Positions 38,907-48,038 are shown, numbered from the stretch's first letter. The stretch: DNA of 64,000 nt from Mucilaginibacter rigui (GCF_014773275.1 NZ_JACWMW010000006.1:1-64000), one strand, 5' to 3'. Made by a program: numbers and translations. The notes: a model not told the origin generated them from the sequence alone.

Positions 38907-39962
38907 ATGAAAAAGATAATTATTACCGGAGGTGCCGGCTTTATTGGGTCGCATGTGGTGCGCCGTTTTGTTACCAACTATCCAGATTATACCATCATTA
39001 ACCTTGATAAGCTTACCTATGCAGGCAACCTGGCTAATCTAACAGATATTGAGAACGAGCCGAACTACGTTTTTGAAAAGGGGGATATTTGTGACACCGA
39101 TTTTCTTTCCGATCTTTTTATTCGCCACCAAGAAATTGAAGGTATTATACACTTAGCTGCCGAGTCGCATGTAGACAGGTCAATTACCGACCCCGGAAGC
39201 TTTGTGTTAACCAACGTGTTAGGAACTGCTAACTTATTAAATGTAGCCCGTTTGCATTGGCAAGGGCGTAGCGATAAGCCTCGCTTTCATCATGTATCTA
39301 CCGATGAGGTATACGGTTCATTAGGTGCTCAGGGATTATTTACTGAAAATACGGCTTATGATCCTCATTCGCCCTACTCGGCATCAAAAGCAAGTTCAGA
39401 TCATTTCGTGAGGGCTTATCATGATACCTATGGTTTAAACACTGTTATATCAAACTGCTCAAATAATTATGGGTCGTTCCATTTTCCGGAGAAACTGATC
39501 CCGCTGGCTATTAATAACATTAAGCAGGGTAAACCTGTACCGGTTTACGGTAAAGGCGAGAACGTACGCGACTGGCTTTGGGTGGAAGACCATGCCCGGG
39601 CTATTGATGTGATATTTCATAAAGCTAAACCCGGCTCTACCTATAATATTGGCGGCCATAACGAGTGGAAAAACATCGACCTGATAAAACTGTTGTGCAG
39701 TATATTGGATACCAAACTGGGGCGTACTGCCGGCGAATCGGCAAAACTGATAACCTATGTAACAGACAGGGCCGGGCACGACCTAAGATACGCTATAGAC
39801 GCTACCAAGCTTAAAAACGAATTAGGTTGGGAACCATCTATCACGTTTGAAGAAGGGCTTGAAAAAACGGTTGACTGGTACCTCGCAAACGAGCAATGGC
39901 TTAATGATGTAACATCGGGCCATTACCAGGATTATTACAAAGGGCAATATACTAATCGTTAA
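38907..39962 (+). CDS. rfbB: dTDP-glucose 4,6-dehydratase
   Basis: It is the second step of dTDP-rhamnose and related deoxysugar synthesis. The 351 residues have GGAGFIGSHVVRRFVTNYP (NAD binding), HLAAESHVDRSI, the catalytic Asp/Glu pair in STDEVYGSLG, YSASKASSDHFVRAY (YxxxK) and NCSNNYGSFHFPEKLIPL. No rfbA, rfbC or rfbD is in the window, so the product's fate is decided elsewhere. It is 13 bp after galE and two bases before the cpsB-like gene. Confidence 0.95.
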   Translation: MKKIIITGGAGFIGSHVVRRFVTNYPDYTIINLDKLTYAGNLANLTDIENEPNYVFEKGDICDTDFLSDLFIRHQEIEGIIHLAAESHVDRSITDPGSFVLTNVLGTANLLNVARLHWQGRSDKPRFHHVSTDEVYGSLGAQGLFTENTAYDPHSPYSASKASSDHFVRAYHDTYGLNTVISNCSNNYGSFHFPEKLIPLAINNIKQGKPVPVYGKGENVRDWLWVEDHARAIDVIFHKAKPGSTYNIGGHNEWKNIDLIKLLCSILDTKLGRTAGESAKLITYVTDRAGHDLRYAIDATKLKNELGWEPSITFEEGLEKTVDWYLANEQWLNDVTSGHYQDYYKGQYTNR

Positions 39963-39964
39963 AA

Positions 39965-40702
39965 ATGTTCGGATTATTTAAGAAGAAGGAAGTTAAAAGA
40001 ACAGTGAGTTTTGATTACAGCACTGTTGTTACAGATATGCACTCGCATGTATTGCCGGGTATTGACGATGGGGCCCAAAACGTAGAAGAATCTATCTTCC
40101 TCATCAAAAAAATGATGGCCTTGGGTATCAAAAAAATTATTGCTACCCCGCACGTTATGATAGATTATTACCGTAACGATGCCGATAGTATAGGCAATGC
40201 CTTAACAACCCTTAAAGCAGCTTTAAAAGAGCAAAATATTGATATTGATATTTCGGCAGCGGCCGAGCACTACTTTGATGAAACTTTTGAAAAGCGAATA
40301 GCCGACCGTAAGGTATTTACCATGGGCGATAATTACGCGCTTTTTGAACTTTCGTTTATTACCCAGCCACCAAACCTGATCGCTGTTATTCAAAAAATGA
40401 AGGATGCCGGTTATAAACCTATATTGGCACACCCCGAGCGATATGCTTATATGGATATTGAGCAGATGAAAACCATCCGCAGCTGGGGCTGCGATCTGCA
40501 ATTGAATACCATAGCCTTATCGGGATATTATGGTAAACATGCAAAAAGAATAGCCGAAGAGATGATAGATAACCAAATGGTTGATTTCATTTCGAGCGAT
40601 ATGCACCACCCCCGCCATGCGGCTGCTTTTGAAAGTACCCTGGCTATGCCCTACCTGGAAAAATTACTTTTTGATTATCCGTTGAAAAACGTGATGCTGT
40701 AG
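39965..40702 (+). CDS. CpsB/CapC family PHP-type tyrosine-protein phosphatase
   Basis: The 245-residue metal-dependent phosphatase of the PHP superfamily has metal ligands in TDMHSHVLPGIDDGAQ (about 23-38), TPHV, the Glu/His of AAEHYFDETF, LAHPERY, and SSDMHHP near the C-terminus. Homologues dephosphorylate the tyrosine kinase that controls exopolysaccharide export. Being last in the nucleotide-sugar operon suggests the operon feeds capsule or EPS. A very strong hairpin terminator follows. Confidence 0.9.
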   Translation: MFGLFKKKEVKRTVSFDYSTVVTDMHSHVLPGIDDGAQNVEESIFLIKKMMALGIKKIIATPHVMIDYYRNDADSIGNALTTLKAALKEQNIDIDISAAAEHYFDETFEKRIADRKVFTMGDNYALFELSFITQPPNLIAVIQKMKDAGYKPILAHPERYAYMDIEQMKTIRSWGCDLQLNTIALSGYYGKHAKRIAEEMIDNQMVDFISSDMHHPRHAAAFESTLAMPYLEKLLFDYPLKNVML

Positions 40703-40730
40703 AGGAGAGACAAGACTTGAAGATAACAAC

Positions 40731-40768
40731 AGAAAGGGCTTAGATAAATATCTAAGCCCTTTCTTATT
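40731..40768 (+). terminator. Terminator of the nucleotide-sugar operon
   Basis: Perfect 16-bp arms (40731-40746 and 40749-40764) surround a 2-base AA centre, followed by a T-rich stretch. It lies between cpsB and the convergent ABC permease gene and is nearly symmetric, so it may serve both. Confidence 0.8.
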
Positions 40769-40818
40769 TCTCGTCTCTTGAGTTGCTTTTCTTTGACTCT
40801 AAAATTCTTTACTCTCTC

Positions 40819-42057
40819 TTACTCGTATCTCAACGCCTCAACCGGATCAAGCTTGGACGCTTTTTTAGCAGGGTAAAACCCGGATGCCAGGCCTATAAAC
40901 GTACACAAGCCTACAGCGCAGAATAACCAAACCCATGGTACTATAAAAGTACCGCTAATTTGCACAGCTATAAGGTTACCAATGGCCATGCCCAATACAA
41001 TACCGCCAAAGCCGCCTATTAGGCAAATTACAATGGCTTCTATCAAAAATTGTTTACGTATTACTGATGGGGTAGCACCAATAGCTTTACGCAAACCAAT
41101 TTCGCGGGTGCGCTCTGTTACCGATACCAGCATAATATTCATCAAGCCAATGGCAGCACCTATAAGCGTAATAGCGCCAATGGCAAAGCCCGCCACGGTT
41201 ATACCTGTTAACTGGCCCGATAACTCCTGCTGAATAGAATCGCTCCTTGAGATCTCAAAATTCTCGGCCTGGCCTAAACGGATACCACGGATATTGCGCA
41301 TCAGGGAGGTAGCCTCACCAATGCTGGCATCAAGTACATCGGGGCTGTTTACGTTTACCGTAACGCCAAACGTTGGTTTTGATGTAGCTGCAATTTGCCT
41401 GGCCTTTTGTACGGGTATAATGCAAAATTTATCGCCGCCAAAGCTATTACTGCCTTTAGGGGCAACTACACCAATTATCCTGAATTTACTGCTGCCAAGT
41501 AATATCGACTTATTGATGGGGTCTTCTTTTTTAAATAACTTAACTTTTATCTCATCGCCAATAATTACTACGTTGGCACCATGCTCCAGCTCGGATGCCG
41601 AAAAGTTACGGCCCAGAGACAGTTTATGGCCTTTTATAGCCAGGTAATTATCATTACTCCCCGTTACAGAAATATTAGGGTTTGTTTTGATACTGTTGTA
41701 TTTGGCAATTGCGGTACCGGTAACATTCAGGTCGATACTGATACGGGCCGGTAGTTTATAAAGTTTGGCAAACCTTGCTGCTTCATCATAGCTAATGGCC
41801 GGGTATATTTTGCGGTGGCCGCCATTACCAAAACTAATGCCACTGCCCCTGTTTTGAATGGTAAATGAGTTTGCGCCCAAACCTGCAAAAGCATCGTTTG
41901 TAAACTGTTTTATACCTTCAATTGCTGTTAAAATACCTACCAGCGCCATAATACCAATGGCAATAATTAAAGCTGTAAGCGAGGTACGCAACCTGTTACC
42001 GCTGATAGATTGGAGTGCAATAGATATGTTCTCTTTAAAGGTTGTTTTTACCGGCAT
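40819..42057 (-). CDS. MacB-type ABC transporter permease
   Basis: The 412-residue mechanotransmission-type permease has an N-terminal helix (SLTALIIAIGIMALVGILTAI), a large periplasmic MacB_PCD-like domain (residues about 45-250), and an FtsX-like block of three C-terminal helices (GAAIGLMNIMLVSVTERTREIGLRKAIGA, then EAIVICLIGGFGGIVLGMAIG). The TERTREIGLRKAIGA cytoplasmic motif is diagnostic. No ATPase or membrane-fusion gene adjoins it, so its partners are elsewhere. The substrate is unknown. Confidence 0.9.
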   Translation of the reverse strand: MPVKTTFKENISIALQSISGNRLRTSLTALIIAIGIMALVGILTAIEGIKQFTNDAFAGLGANSFTIQNRGSGISFGNGGHRKIYPAISYDEAARFAKLYKLPARISIDLNVTGTAIAKYNSIKTNPNISVTGSNDNYLAIKGHKLSLGRNFSASELEHGANVVIIGDEIKVKLFKKEDPINKSILLGSSKFRIIGVVAPKGSNSFGGDKFCIIPVQKARQIAATSKPTFGVTVNVNSPDVLDASIGEATSLMRNIRGIRLGQAENFEISRSDSIQQELSGQLTGITVAGFAIGAITLIGAAIGLMNIMLVSVTERTREIGLRKAIGATPSVIRKQFLIEAIVICLIGGFGGIVLGMAIGNLIAVQISGTFIVPWVWLFCAVGLCTFIGLASGFYPAKKASKLDPVEALRYE

Positions 42058-42157
42058 GCCATAAATATAAAAAAACTCGACGGTATGACTATAAAGGGCG
42101 GGGGTTTGTTACAGGTGGCCCGCTAATTATTTGCAGGTATTGATTACTAGAAAAACA

Positions 42158-42185
42158 AAAGCTAAATTTCCTAAAATTTAGCTTT
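42158..42185 (+). promoter_or_regulatory. Perfect 12-bp hairpin just before the first TlpA-like gene
   Basis: Arms aaagctaaattt (42158-42169) and aaatttagcttt (42174-42185) enclose ccta. The stem ends three bases before the ATG at 42189, so in RNA it would cover the ribosome-binding region; as DNA it is an operator-like palindrome. Confidence 0.6.
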
Positions 42186-42188
42186 ACC

Positions 42189-42977
42189 ATGTCGCGATTG
42201 TTCACCATACTGCTGCTGCTTGCTTGTTTTGCTGCTCAGGCGCAAACCCGTCCGTCACCAAAAGATATATTAGCAGATGAGAAACTTCTTGTAAAGGATT
42301 CGGCAGGCAAAGTACTTCAATACAAAGAATGGCGGCCGCTTATTGCTACAGGCGATTATGTTATCCGCAGTATTTATCGCGCTAACGATACTACCCATAT
42401 ATTGCGCCACATTACCCCCGAAGAAAAAGCTCGGTTCGCCGCTATGCGTCCAACAATTCCTACTGTTCCAACGGCAGATCCCGGGCCACAGGCACCGCAG
42501 TTAAACCCCGATGATGAACCGGTAAACCAACCGGCTCCAAGCGAATCGTTCCCTGTTGGTGCCAAACTAAATATGTTATCCGCCAAAGATATGGATGGCA
42601 AGTGGGTAGATAATAAGGCAACCAAAGGCAAAATTGTAGTGCTTAACTTTTGGTTTATTGGCTGCCCTCCATGTAAAGCAGAGATCCCCGAATTAAACAA
42701 ACTTGTTGCTGAGAACGCGGCTGACCCCGATATTATTTTTATCGCAGTAGGGCTCGACCGTAGATGGGAGATCAGCGACTTTTTAAAAACCCACCCGTTT
42801 AATTACCGGCAAGTTGCCGAAGCGAGAAGGTATTGCGAAGGCTACGGCATAAAATTATACCCTACCAATGTTATTATAGATAAGCAGGGTATTATCCGTT
42901 ACAGCGCGGTGGGCTACGGCCAAAACTACATGGCCTGGATGAAAAAAACAATCAGAGATATTAAAAACGAGAATTAA
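42189..42977 (+). CDS. TlpA-like thioredoxin-fold secreted protein, copy 1
   Basis: The 262-residue periplasmic protein has signal peptide MSRLFTILLLLACFAAQAQ. An N-terminal lineage-specific domain (residues about 20-120) ends in a Pro-rich linker, and a TlpA/AhpC-type thioredoxin domain follows with IVVLNFWFIGCPPCKAEIPELN; the redox pair is Cys159/Cys162. YPTNVIIDKQGIIRYSAVG is the conserved cis-Pro region. It probably reduces or isomerises envelope protein disulfides. A paralogue follows 15 bp downstream. Confidence 0.88.
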   Translation: MSRLFTILLLLACFAAQAQTRPSPKDILADEKLLVKDSAGKVLQYKEWRPLIATGDYVIRSIYRANDTTHILRHITPEEKARFAAMRPTIPTVPTADPGPQAPQLNPDDEPVNQPAPSESFPVGAKLNMLSAKDMDGKWVDNKATKGKIVVLNFWFIGCPPCKAEIPELNKLVAENAADPDIIFIAVGLDRRWEISDFLKTHPFNYRQVAEARRYCEGYGIKLYPTNVIIDKQGIIRYSAVGYGQNYMAWMKKTIRDIKNEN

Positions 42978-42992
42978 CCCGCCAAAACCTTA

Positions 42993-43721
42993 ATGAAACA
43001 AACCTTACTTATAGCCGCATTATTATTTATAACCTACCTATCAAGTGCACAAATTGAGATTACCAAACCCATAGAGGAATTTGCCGCCAATAAAAACACC
43101 ATTGTTACAAACGAAAAGGGTGTAAAATACGCGTATGCCGATTGGGCAAAACTAATGGCAACCGGCAATTACAAATTAAACCCGCTTATACATGATAGTG
43201 ACAGCACTTCCTTTATTTTAGTACGGCGAAACGAAAAAGCAGAGGATGCAAAATTCGCGAAGCTCCCAAAACCTGTTGAAACAAAATTTTTCAAGACCGG
43301 GGCCGTGTTCCGTTTCAAAGACATGATAGATATGAGCGGCGAACAAATTACCGCCGAATCATTAAAAGGGAAAATTGTAGTATTAAACTTTTGGTTTATT
43401 GCCTGCCCGCCCTGTCGGTATGAAATGCCTGAACTAAATACCCTGGTTGAAAACTATAAAAAAAACAAGGATGTTATCTTCATAGCCATATCTCTTGATA
43501 AGCTGGCCGATGTAAAAAAATTCCTGACGGTAATACCATTTAAATTCCATGTTGTTGGCCAATCGATGCCGTTGTTTTACCTCTATGGAGTAGATGAATG
43601 CCCGGCAAGCTTAGTTATAGACAGAACAGGTATTATTAAATTTCACAGCCAGGGTTATGGCGACGGGGCAACACCCTATTGGATAAAGAAGACCATTGCC
43701 GAAATTCAAACTCAAAACTAA
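42993..43721 (+). CDS. TlpA-like thioredoxin-fold secreted protein, copy 2
   Basis: The 242-residue paralogue of the preceding gene starts MKQTLLIAALLFITYLSSAQ and has the same order of domains. The redox motif is CPPC in FWFIACPPCRYEMPELN (Cys138/Cys141), and the cis-Pro region reads ECPASLVIDRTGIIKFHSQG. The N-terminal halves also align (YADWAKLMATGNYKLNP here, YKEWRPLIATGDYVIRS there), so the whole gene was duplicated. It is co-transcribed with copy 1 and followed by a terminator. Confidence 0.88.
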   Translation: MKQTLLIAALLFITYLSSAQIEITKPIEEFAANKNTIVTNEKGVKYAYADWAKLMATGNYKLNPLIHDSDSTSFILVRRNEKAEDAKFAKLPKPVETKFFKTGAVFRFKDMIDMSGEQITAESLKGKIVVLNFWFIACPPCRYEMPELNTLVENYKKNKDVIFIAISLDKLADVKKFLTVIPFKFHVVGQSMPLFYLYGVDECPASLVIDRTGIIKFHSQGYGDGATPYWIKKTIAEIQTQN

Positions 43722-43728
43722 ACCCACA

Positions 43729-43757
43729 AAAAAGGCCCCTGATGCAGAGGCCTTTTC
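43729..43757. terminator. Bidirectional hairpin between a TlpA-like gene and the Fe-S carrier gene
   Basis: AAAAGGCC (43730-43737) pairs with GGCCTTTT (43749-43756) around an 11-base loop, flanked by A- and T-runs. It sits between convergent genes. Confidence 0.75.
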
Positions 43758-43775
43758 AATATTTATATAAATATA

Positions 43776-44129
43776 TTAAACCGAGAACGAAGTACCGCAG
43801 CCGCAAGTGCTGGCAGCATTAGGGTTATTAAAAGTAAATCCACGTGCGTTTAGGCCATCCTGAAAATCTATCTGCATGCCGGCAAGGTAAAGTCCATGCG
43901 CTTTGTGCATATAGGTTTTAATACCGTCAATCATAAATTCCTGATCGCCGTCCTTCTTCTGGTCGAAGCCTAAAACATAGTTCATGCCCGAGCAGCCACC
44001 GCCTTCAACGCCTACGCGCAGGCCAAAGTCATCGCTCAGTTCTTGCTGGTCTTTTAATTTAAAAAGTTCTTTTACGGCACCTTCGGTAAAAGTAACGGGT
44101 GCTGTCAGGGTTTCAACAATAGCGCTCAT
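43776..44129 (-). CDS. A-type iron-sulfur cluster carrier (IscA/SufA/ErpA family)
   Basis: The 117-residue HesB-type protein carries and delivers Fe-S clusters to client enzymes such as IspH. The three ligand cysteines are present: Cys46 in VEGGGCSGMNYVLGF and Cys109/Cys111 in STCGCGTSF. GLRVGVEGGGCSG and GLNARGFTFNNPNA fit the family. The exact subtype (IscA, SufA, ErpA) cannot be told from this context, as no other isc or suf genes adjoin. A perfect -7 box TATATTTG lies at 44150-44157. Confidence 0.92.
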   Translation of the reverse strand: MSAIVETLTAPVTFTEGAVKELFKLKDQQELSDDFGLRVGVEGGGCSGMNYVLGFDQKKDGDQEFMIDGIKTYMHKAHGLYLAGMQIDFQDGLNARGFTFNNPNAASTCGCGTSFSV

Positions 44130-44149
44130 CTTATTTTTAATTAACTACA

Positions 44150-44157
44150 CAAATATA
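44150..44157 (-). promoter_or_regulatory. -7 box for the A-type Fe-S carrier gene
   Basis: TATATTTG on the minus strand is a perfect TAnnTTTG match, 20 bases before the ATG at 44129. No TTTG is clear at the expected distance. Confidence 0.5.
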
Positions 44158-44221
44158 AGGTAAAATGCGGATTTTTGCACCGGCCGATTTATTTATGACC
44201 TCCGCATAACATTAATAAAAC

Positions 44222-44752
44222 ATGATACTGTACACCTATCTGCTTGATATTTTAAAATATACCGTTGCCGGCATAGGCATTATATATGTAGCCTTTTACA
44301 TGCTGAAACCCTATCTGGATAAAACTACCGCCCTGCAAACACTGGAGTTTAAAAAAGCCATAGCAAACCAAACCCTTCCACTGCGGTTACAGGCTTATGA
44401 ACGTTTGGTATTATTTATCGACAGGATAAACCCCTCAAATATGCTGATCCGTTTAAATGGCAATGGCTATAGTGCTGCCGAACTAAACAGCATTATATTA
44501 AACGAGATACGTACCGAGTACCAGCACAACGTTACCCAGCAAATTTATGTAAGCACACAGGCTTGGGCAGTTGTAAAGCGTGTAAAAAGCGATACCCTGA
44601 CGCTTATAAGCAGTGCAGTAAAAACAATGCCTGATAATGCAACCGGGCTTGATCTGGGTAAAGTGATCTTAACCCATTTAAGCAAACTGGAAGAAGACCC
44701 ATACGATATTGCTACCAACCTGGTAAGGCAAGATCTTGAAAATATATTTTAA
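44222..44752 (+). CDS. Membrane-anchored hypothetical protein upstream of the mutase gene
   Basis: The 176-residue protein has one N-terminal transmembrane helix (ILKYTVAGIGIIYVAFYMLKPYL, about 10-32) and a helical cytoplasmic domain with TLPLRLQAYERLVLFIDRINPSNMLIR, the most distinctive part, and a C-terminal EEDPYDIATNLVRQDLENIF. I recall such small proteins (DUF7935-like) beside Bacteroidota mutase genes but cannot verify it. There is no catalytic motif. It is 5 bp upstream of the mutase gene, so co-transcribed; a link to the mutase is inferred only from this. Confidence 0.75.
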   Translation: MILYTYLLDILKYTVAGIGIIYVAFYMLKPYLDKTTALQTLEFKKAIANQTLPLRLQAYERLVLFIDRINPSNMLIRLNGNGYSAAELNSIILNEIRTEYQHNVTQQIYVSTQAWAVVKRVKSDTLTLISSAVKTMPDNATGLDLGKVILTHLSKLEEDPYDIATNLVRQDLENIF

Positions 44753-44757
44753 GCACC

Positions 44758-46305
44758 ATGACCGATAAAAAATTCAAAACCATTTCAGGCATCGAGCTTA
44801 AGGAGGTTTATACAGAACCATCGGGCATGACCGAGCTGCCCGGGCAGTTCCCATACACACGCGGCATCCAGAAAGATATGTACCGGGGCAAACCCTGGAC
44901 CATGCGCCAGTACGCGGGTTTCTCTACCGCCGAAGAAAGTAACAAACGTTACCATTATTTATTAGGCCAGGGCACTATGGGCCTATCGGTAGCATTTGAC
45001 CTGCCCACCCAGATTGGGTACGACAGCGACCACGAATTATCAGAGGGCGAAGTAGGCAAGGTTGGCGTGGCGATAGATTCATTAAAGGATATTGAGATAC
45101 TGTTTGATGGTATACAGTTAAAAGATATCACCACCAGCATGACCATCAACGCTACTGCGTCTATCCTGCTGGCCATGTACATCGCGTTAGCGAAAAAACA
45201 AGGGGCCGATCTGAAGCACATCTCGGGCACTATCCAAAACGATATATTAAAGGAATACGCTGCAAGGGGTACATATATATATCCGCCTACCCCATCCATG
45301 CGCCTCATTACCGATATTTTTGAGTATTGCAGTAAAGAGGTGCCCAAATGGAACACCATATCTATATCAGGCTACCACATTCGCGAAGCAGGCTCAACTG
45401 CCGTGCAGGAGTTGGCCTTTACCCTGGCCAACGGTAAAACATATTTAAAGGCCGCTTTAGAAAAAGGGCTTGATATAAACATATTTGCCAAGCGCCTTTC
45501 TTTTTTCTTTAACTGCCATAATAACTTTTTTGAAGAGATAGCCAAATTCAGGGCTGCCCGCCGTATGTGGGCGCATATAACCAAAGGACTTGGCGCTACC
45601 GACCCGGGCGCGCAAAAGCTGCGTTTCCATACCCAAACCGGAGGATCAACCCTTACCGCCCAGCAACCCATGAATAATGTGGTACGGGTAAGTATGCAGG
45701 CATTGGCCGCGGTGTTGGGCGGTACGCAATCGCTGCATACCAATGGTTACGACGAGGCCTTATCCCTGCCAACCGAGGCGGCCGCTAAAATTGCCCTCCG
45801 CACCCAGCAGATCATAGCTTTTGAAAGCGGCGTTACCGATACGGTTGACCCGCTGGCCGGTTCGTTCTTTATTGAGGCTTTAACAGATGAGCTTGAAGCA
45901 GCCGCACAGTTATATATAGATAAGATAGATGCGATGGGTGGTTCGGTAAAAGCTATTGAGCAGGACTATATACAGCAGGAAATAGCGGCAGCAGCGTACC
46001 AATACCAAAACGATATTGAAAGCGGCGACCAGGTACTGGTTGGCGTTAACAAATTCACCCAGCAGGAAGATGTTGCCCAAAACGTATTCAGGGTTGATGA
46101 TGCCATCCGCAGGCAACAAATAGATAAGCTTACCCGTTTAAAAGAAGAGCGAAATAATGAGGAAGTGCAAAAAGCGCTTCAGAATTTAACAGTTGCCGCG
46201 CAGGGAAAAGACAATTTAATGCCCTATATTTTAACGGCGGTTGAATGCTATGCTACCCTCGGAGAAATAGCCGATGTAATGAGAAATGTGTTCGGCGAAT
46301 ATTGA
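44758..46305 (+). CDS. Methylmalonyl-CoA mutase family protein, catalytic large domain only
   Basis: This B12-dependent acyl-CoA mutase subunit has 515 residues covering the TIM-barrel substrate domain: TEPSGMTELPGQFPYTRG (about 17-34), RQYAGFSTAEESNKRYHYLLGQG, VAFDLPTQIGYDSD, ISGYHIREAGSTA and FHTQTGGSTLTAQQP. It ends at about the barrel's end (NVFGEY) without the C-terminal cobalamin-binding domain (no DxHxxG), so it needs a separate B12-binding subunit encoded elsewhere. It may isomerise methylmalonyl-CoA or a related acyl-CoA such as isobutyryl-CoA. Confidence 0.9.
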   Translation: MTDKKFKTISGIELKEVYTEPSGMTELPGQFPYTRGIQKDMYRGKPWTMRQYAGFSTAEESNKRYHYLLGQGTMGLSVAFDLPTQIGYDSDHELSEGEVGKVGVAIDSLKDIEILFDGIQLKDITTSMTINATASILLAMYIALAKKQGADLKHISGTIQNDILKEYAARGTYIYPPTPSMRLITDIFEYCSKEVPKWNTISISGYHIREAGSTAVQELAFTLANGKTYLKAALEKGLDINIFAKRLSFFFNCHNNFFEEIAKFRAARRMWAHITKGLGATDPGAQKLRFHTQTGGSTLTAQQPMNNVVRVSMQALAAVLGGTQSLHTNGYDEALSLPTEAAAKIALRTQQIIAFESGVTDTVDPLAGSFFIEALTDELEAAAQLYIDKIDAMGGSVKAIEQDYIQQEIAAAAYQYQNDIESGDQVLVGVNKFTQQEDVAQNVFRVDDAIRRQQIDKLTRLKEERNNEEVQKALQNLTVAAQGKDNLMPYILTAVECYATLGEIADVMRNVFGEY

Positions 46306-46613
46306 TGAAAATTGTTCTCCTAATTAAGGATTTTTCAAATTTTTTTACCAAAAAATAATCCACATTTTTAAAACCATCTGTGTTTAAACTTTTAAAACCG
46401 CAATACAGCAAAACTGACGCATAAAACCGCGTTCTTCATGCGAAATATAATGTTAATAACTTTAATATTTGCAATAAAATTGCTTAATTTTTATAAATAT
46501 ATTTCTTAAAATTTATTTTTTTATCCGCTTTTTTTTAGAATATTCGATGTTCCGAAACGGGCGAAAAATTGTCCTCTTCGGAGACTGTAAATCAAGATAT
46601 TACTAATACTTCT
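46306..46613. other. AT-rich region upstream of dnaA
   Basis: There is no gene in 308 bp. The stretch is very A/T-rich. One near-consensus DnaA box, taatccaca (46356-46364; consensus TTATCCACA), is visible, and a near-consensus -7 box (AATATTTG) lies around 46463-46470. A single box is too little to call a replication origin. It may instead be a DnaA-autoregulated promoter region. Confidence 0.4.
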
Positions 46614-48038
46614 ATGGAAAAAACTTGTACTAACGTTTGGAATAGCTGCCTTCAGATCATAAAAGACAACATACCGGCACAAAGCTTTAAAACCTGGTTC
46701 GAACCAATAAAAGCTTTGCGTATGGAGGGTAGCGTTTTAACGATACAGGTACCAAGTTTATTCTTTTATGAGTGGTTGGAAGAACACTATGTAGGCTTGC
46801 TGCGCAAAACAATAAAAAAACAATTAGGCGATGAAGGTCGTTTAGAGTATAACATTGTTGTTGAGCAGTCATCAAGCAAACCATATACTACCAACATGCC
46901 CTCGAATGGAAATGGTGCTGAATCAAAAAATCAGTCTATGCCAATACCTATTTCTATAAATAAGGATATTAAGAACCCGTTTGTAATACCGGGCCTTAAA
47001 AAGCTGAATGTAGATCCGCAGCTAAACCGCAATTACACCTTCGAAAACTTTGTTGAAGGCGATTGCAACCGTTTGGCGCGTTCTGCCGGTTATGCTGTTG
47101 CTGCCAAACCGGGCGGCACCTCATTTAACCCCTTAATGATATATGGTGGTGTTGGCCTTGGCAAAACCCACTTAGCCCAGGCTATTGGTAACGAAATTAA
47201 ACGCACCCTGCCAGATAAGCTTGTACTATATGTAAGCTGCGAAAAATTTACCCAGCAATTTGTTGATGCACTTAAGCACAATAACATAAACGATTTTGTT
47301 AACTTTTACCAGGCAATAGATGTACTGATCATGGATGATGTACACAACTTTGCCGGTAAAGAAAAAACACAGGATTTCTTCTTCCACATCTTCAACCACC
47401 TGCATCAAAGTGGCAAACAACTGATCATCACATCAGATAAAGCACCTAAAGACCTGGCCGGGTTAGAAGAACGTTTGCTATCGCGTTTCAAATGGGGCCT
47501 TTCTGCCGATTTGCAGATCCCTGACCTGGAAACCCGTATGGCTATCCTCAAGAACAAGATATACCAGGACGGTATCGAACTATCAAACGATGTGGTAGAG
47601 TACGTTGCCCATAACATTGATAATAACGTACGTGAGCTGGAAGGCGCCATGGTTTCGCTTTTAGCGCAATCTACCCTTAACCGTAAGGAGATCGACCTGA
47701 ACCTGGCCAAGCAAATGCTGAAGAATTTTGTAAAAAACTCTTCTAAAGAAATTTCAATGGAATACATCCAGAGCCTTGTTTGCGAGTACTTTGAAGTGCC
47801 TATAGAAATGGTGAAATCGCAAACCCGCAAACGCGAAATTGTACAGGCCCGCCAGATCTCGATGTACCTGGCCAAGGCACATACCAAAAGCTCATTAAAA
47901 TCAATCGGTAACTTTTTCGGTGGCCGCGATCACTCTACCGTTATCTATGCATGCCAAACAGTTGAAGATTTGATTGATACCGATAAAAAATTCAAAGGCT
48001 ACGTAGCCGATATCCAAAAAAAGCTCAAAATGTCGTAA
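46614..48038 (+). CDS. dnaA: Chromosomal replication initiator protein DnaA
   Basis: This AAA+ protein melts the origin and loads the helicase. From ATG 46614 there are 474 residues. Domain I begins MEKTCTNVWNSCLQIIKDNI with AQSFKTWFEPIKA; a short Gln/Asn/Ser linker follows; Walker A is GGVGLGKTHLAQAIGN (about 176-191), Walker B VLIMDDVHNFAGKEKTQ; the C-terminal DNA-binding signature includes RKREIVQARQISMYLAKAHT and GGRDHSTVIYAC. A TTG at 46569 would add 15 residues; the ATG better fits relatives as I remember them. dnaN is not adjacent. A strong terminator follows. Confidence 0.95.
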   Translation: MEKTCTNVWNSCLQIIKDNIPAQSFKTWFEPIKALRMEGSVLTIQVPSLFFYEWLEEHYVGLLRKTIKKQLGDEGRLEYNIVVEQSSSKPYTTNMPSNGNGAESKNQSMPIPISINKDIKNPFVIPGLKKLNVDPQLNRNYTFENFVEGDCNRLARSAGYAVAAKPGGTSFNPLMIYGGVGLGKTHLAQAIGNEIKRTLPDKLVLYVSCEKFTQQFVDALKHNNINDFVNFYQAIDVLIMDDVHNFAGKEKTQDFFFHIFNHLHQSGKQLIITSDKAPKDLAGLEERLLSRFKWGLSADLQIPDLETRMAILKNKIYQDGIELSNDVVEYVAHNIDNNVRELEGAMVSLLAQSTLNRKEIDLNLAKQMLKNFVKNSSKEISMEYIQSLVCEYFEVPIEMVKSQTRKREIVQARQISMYLAKAHTKSSLKSIGNFFGGRDHSTVIYACQTVEDLIDTDKKFKGYVADIQKKLKMS

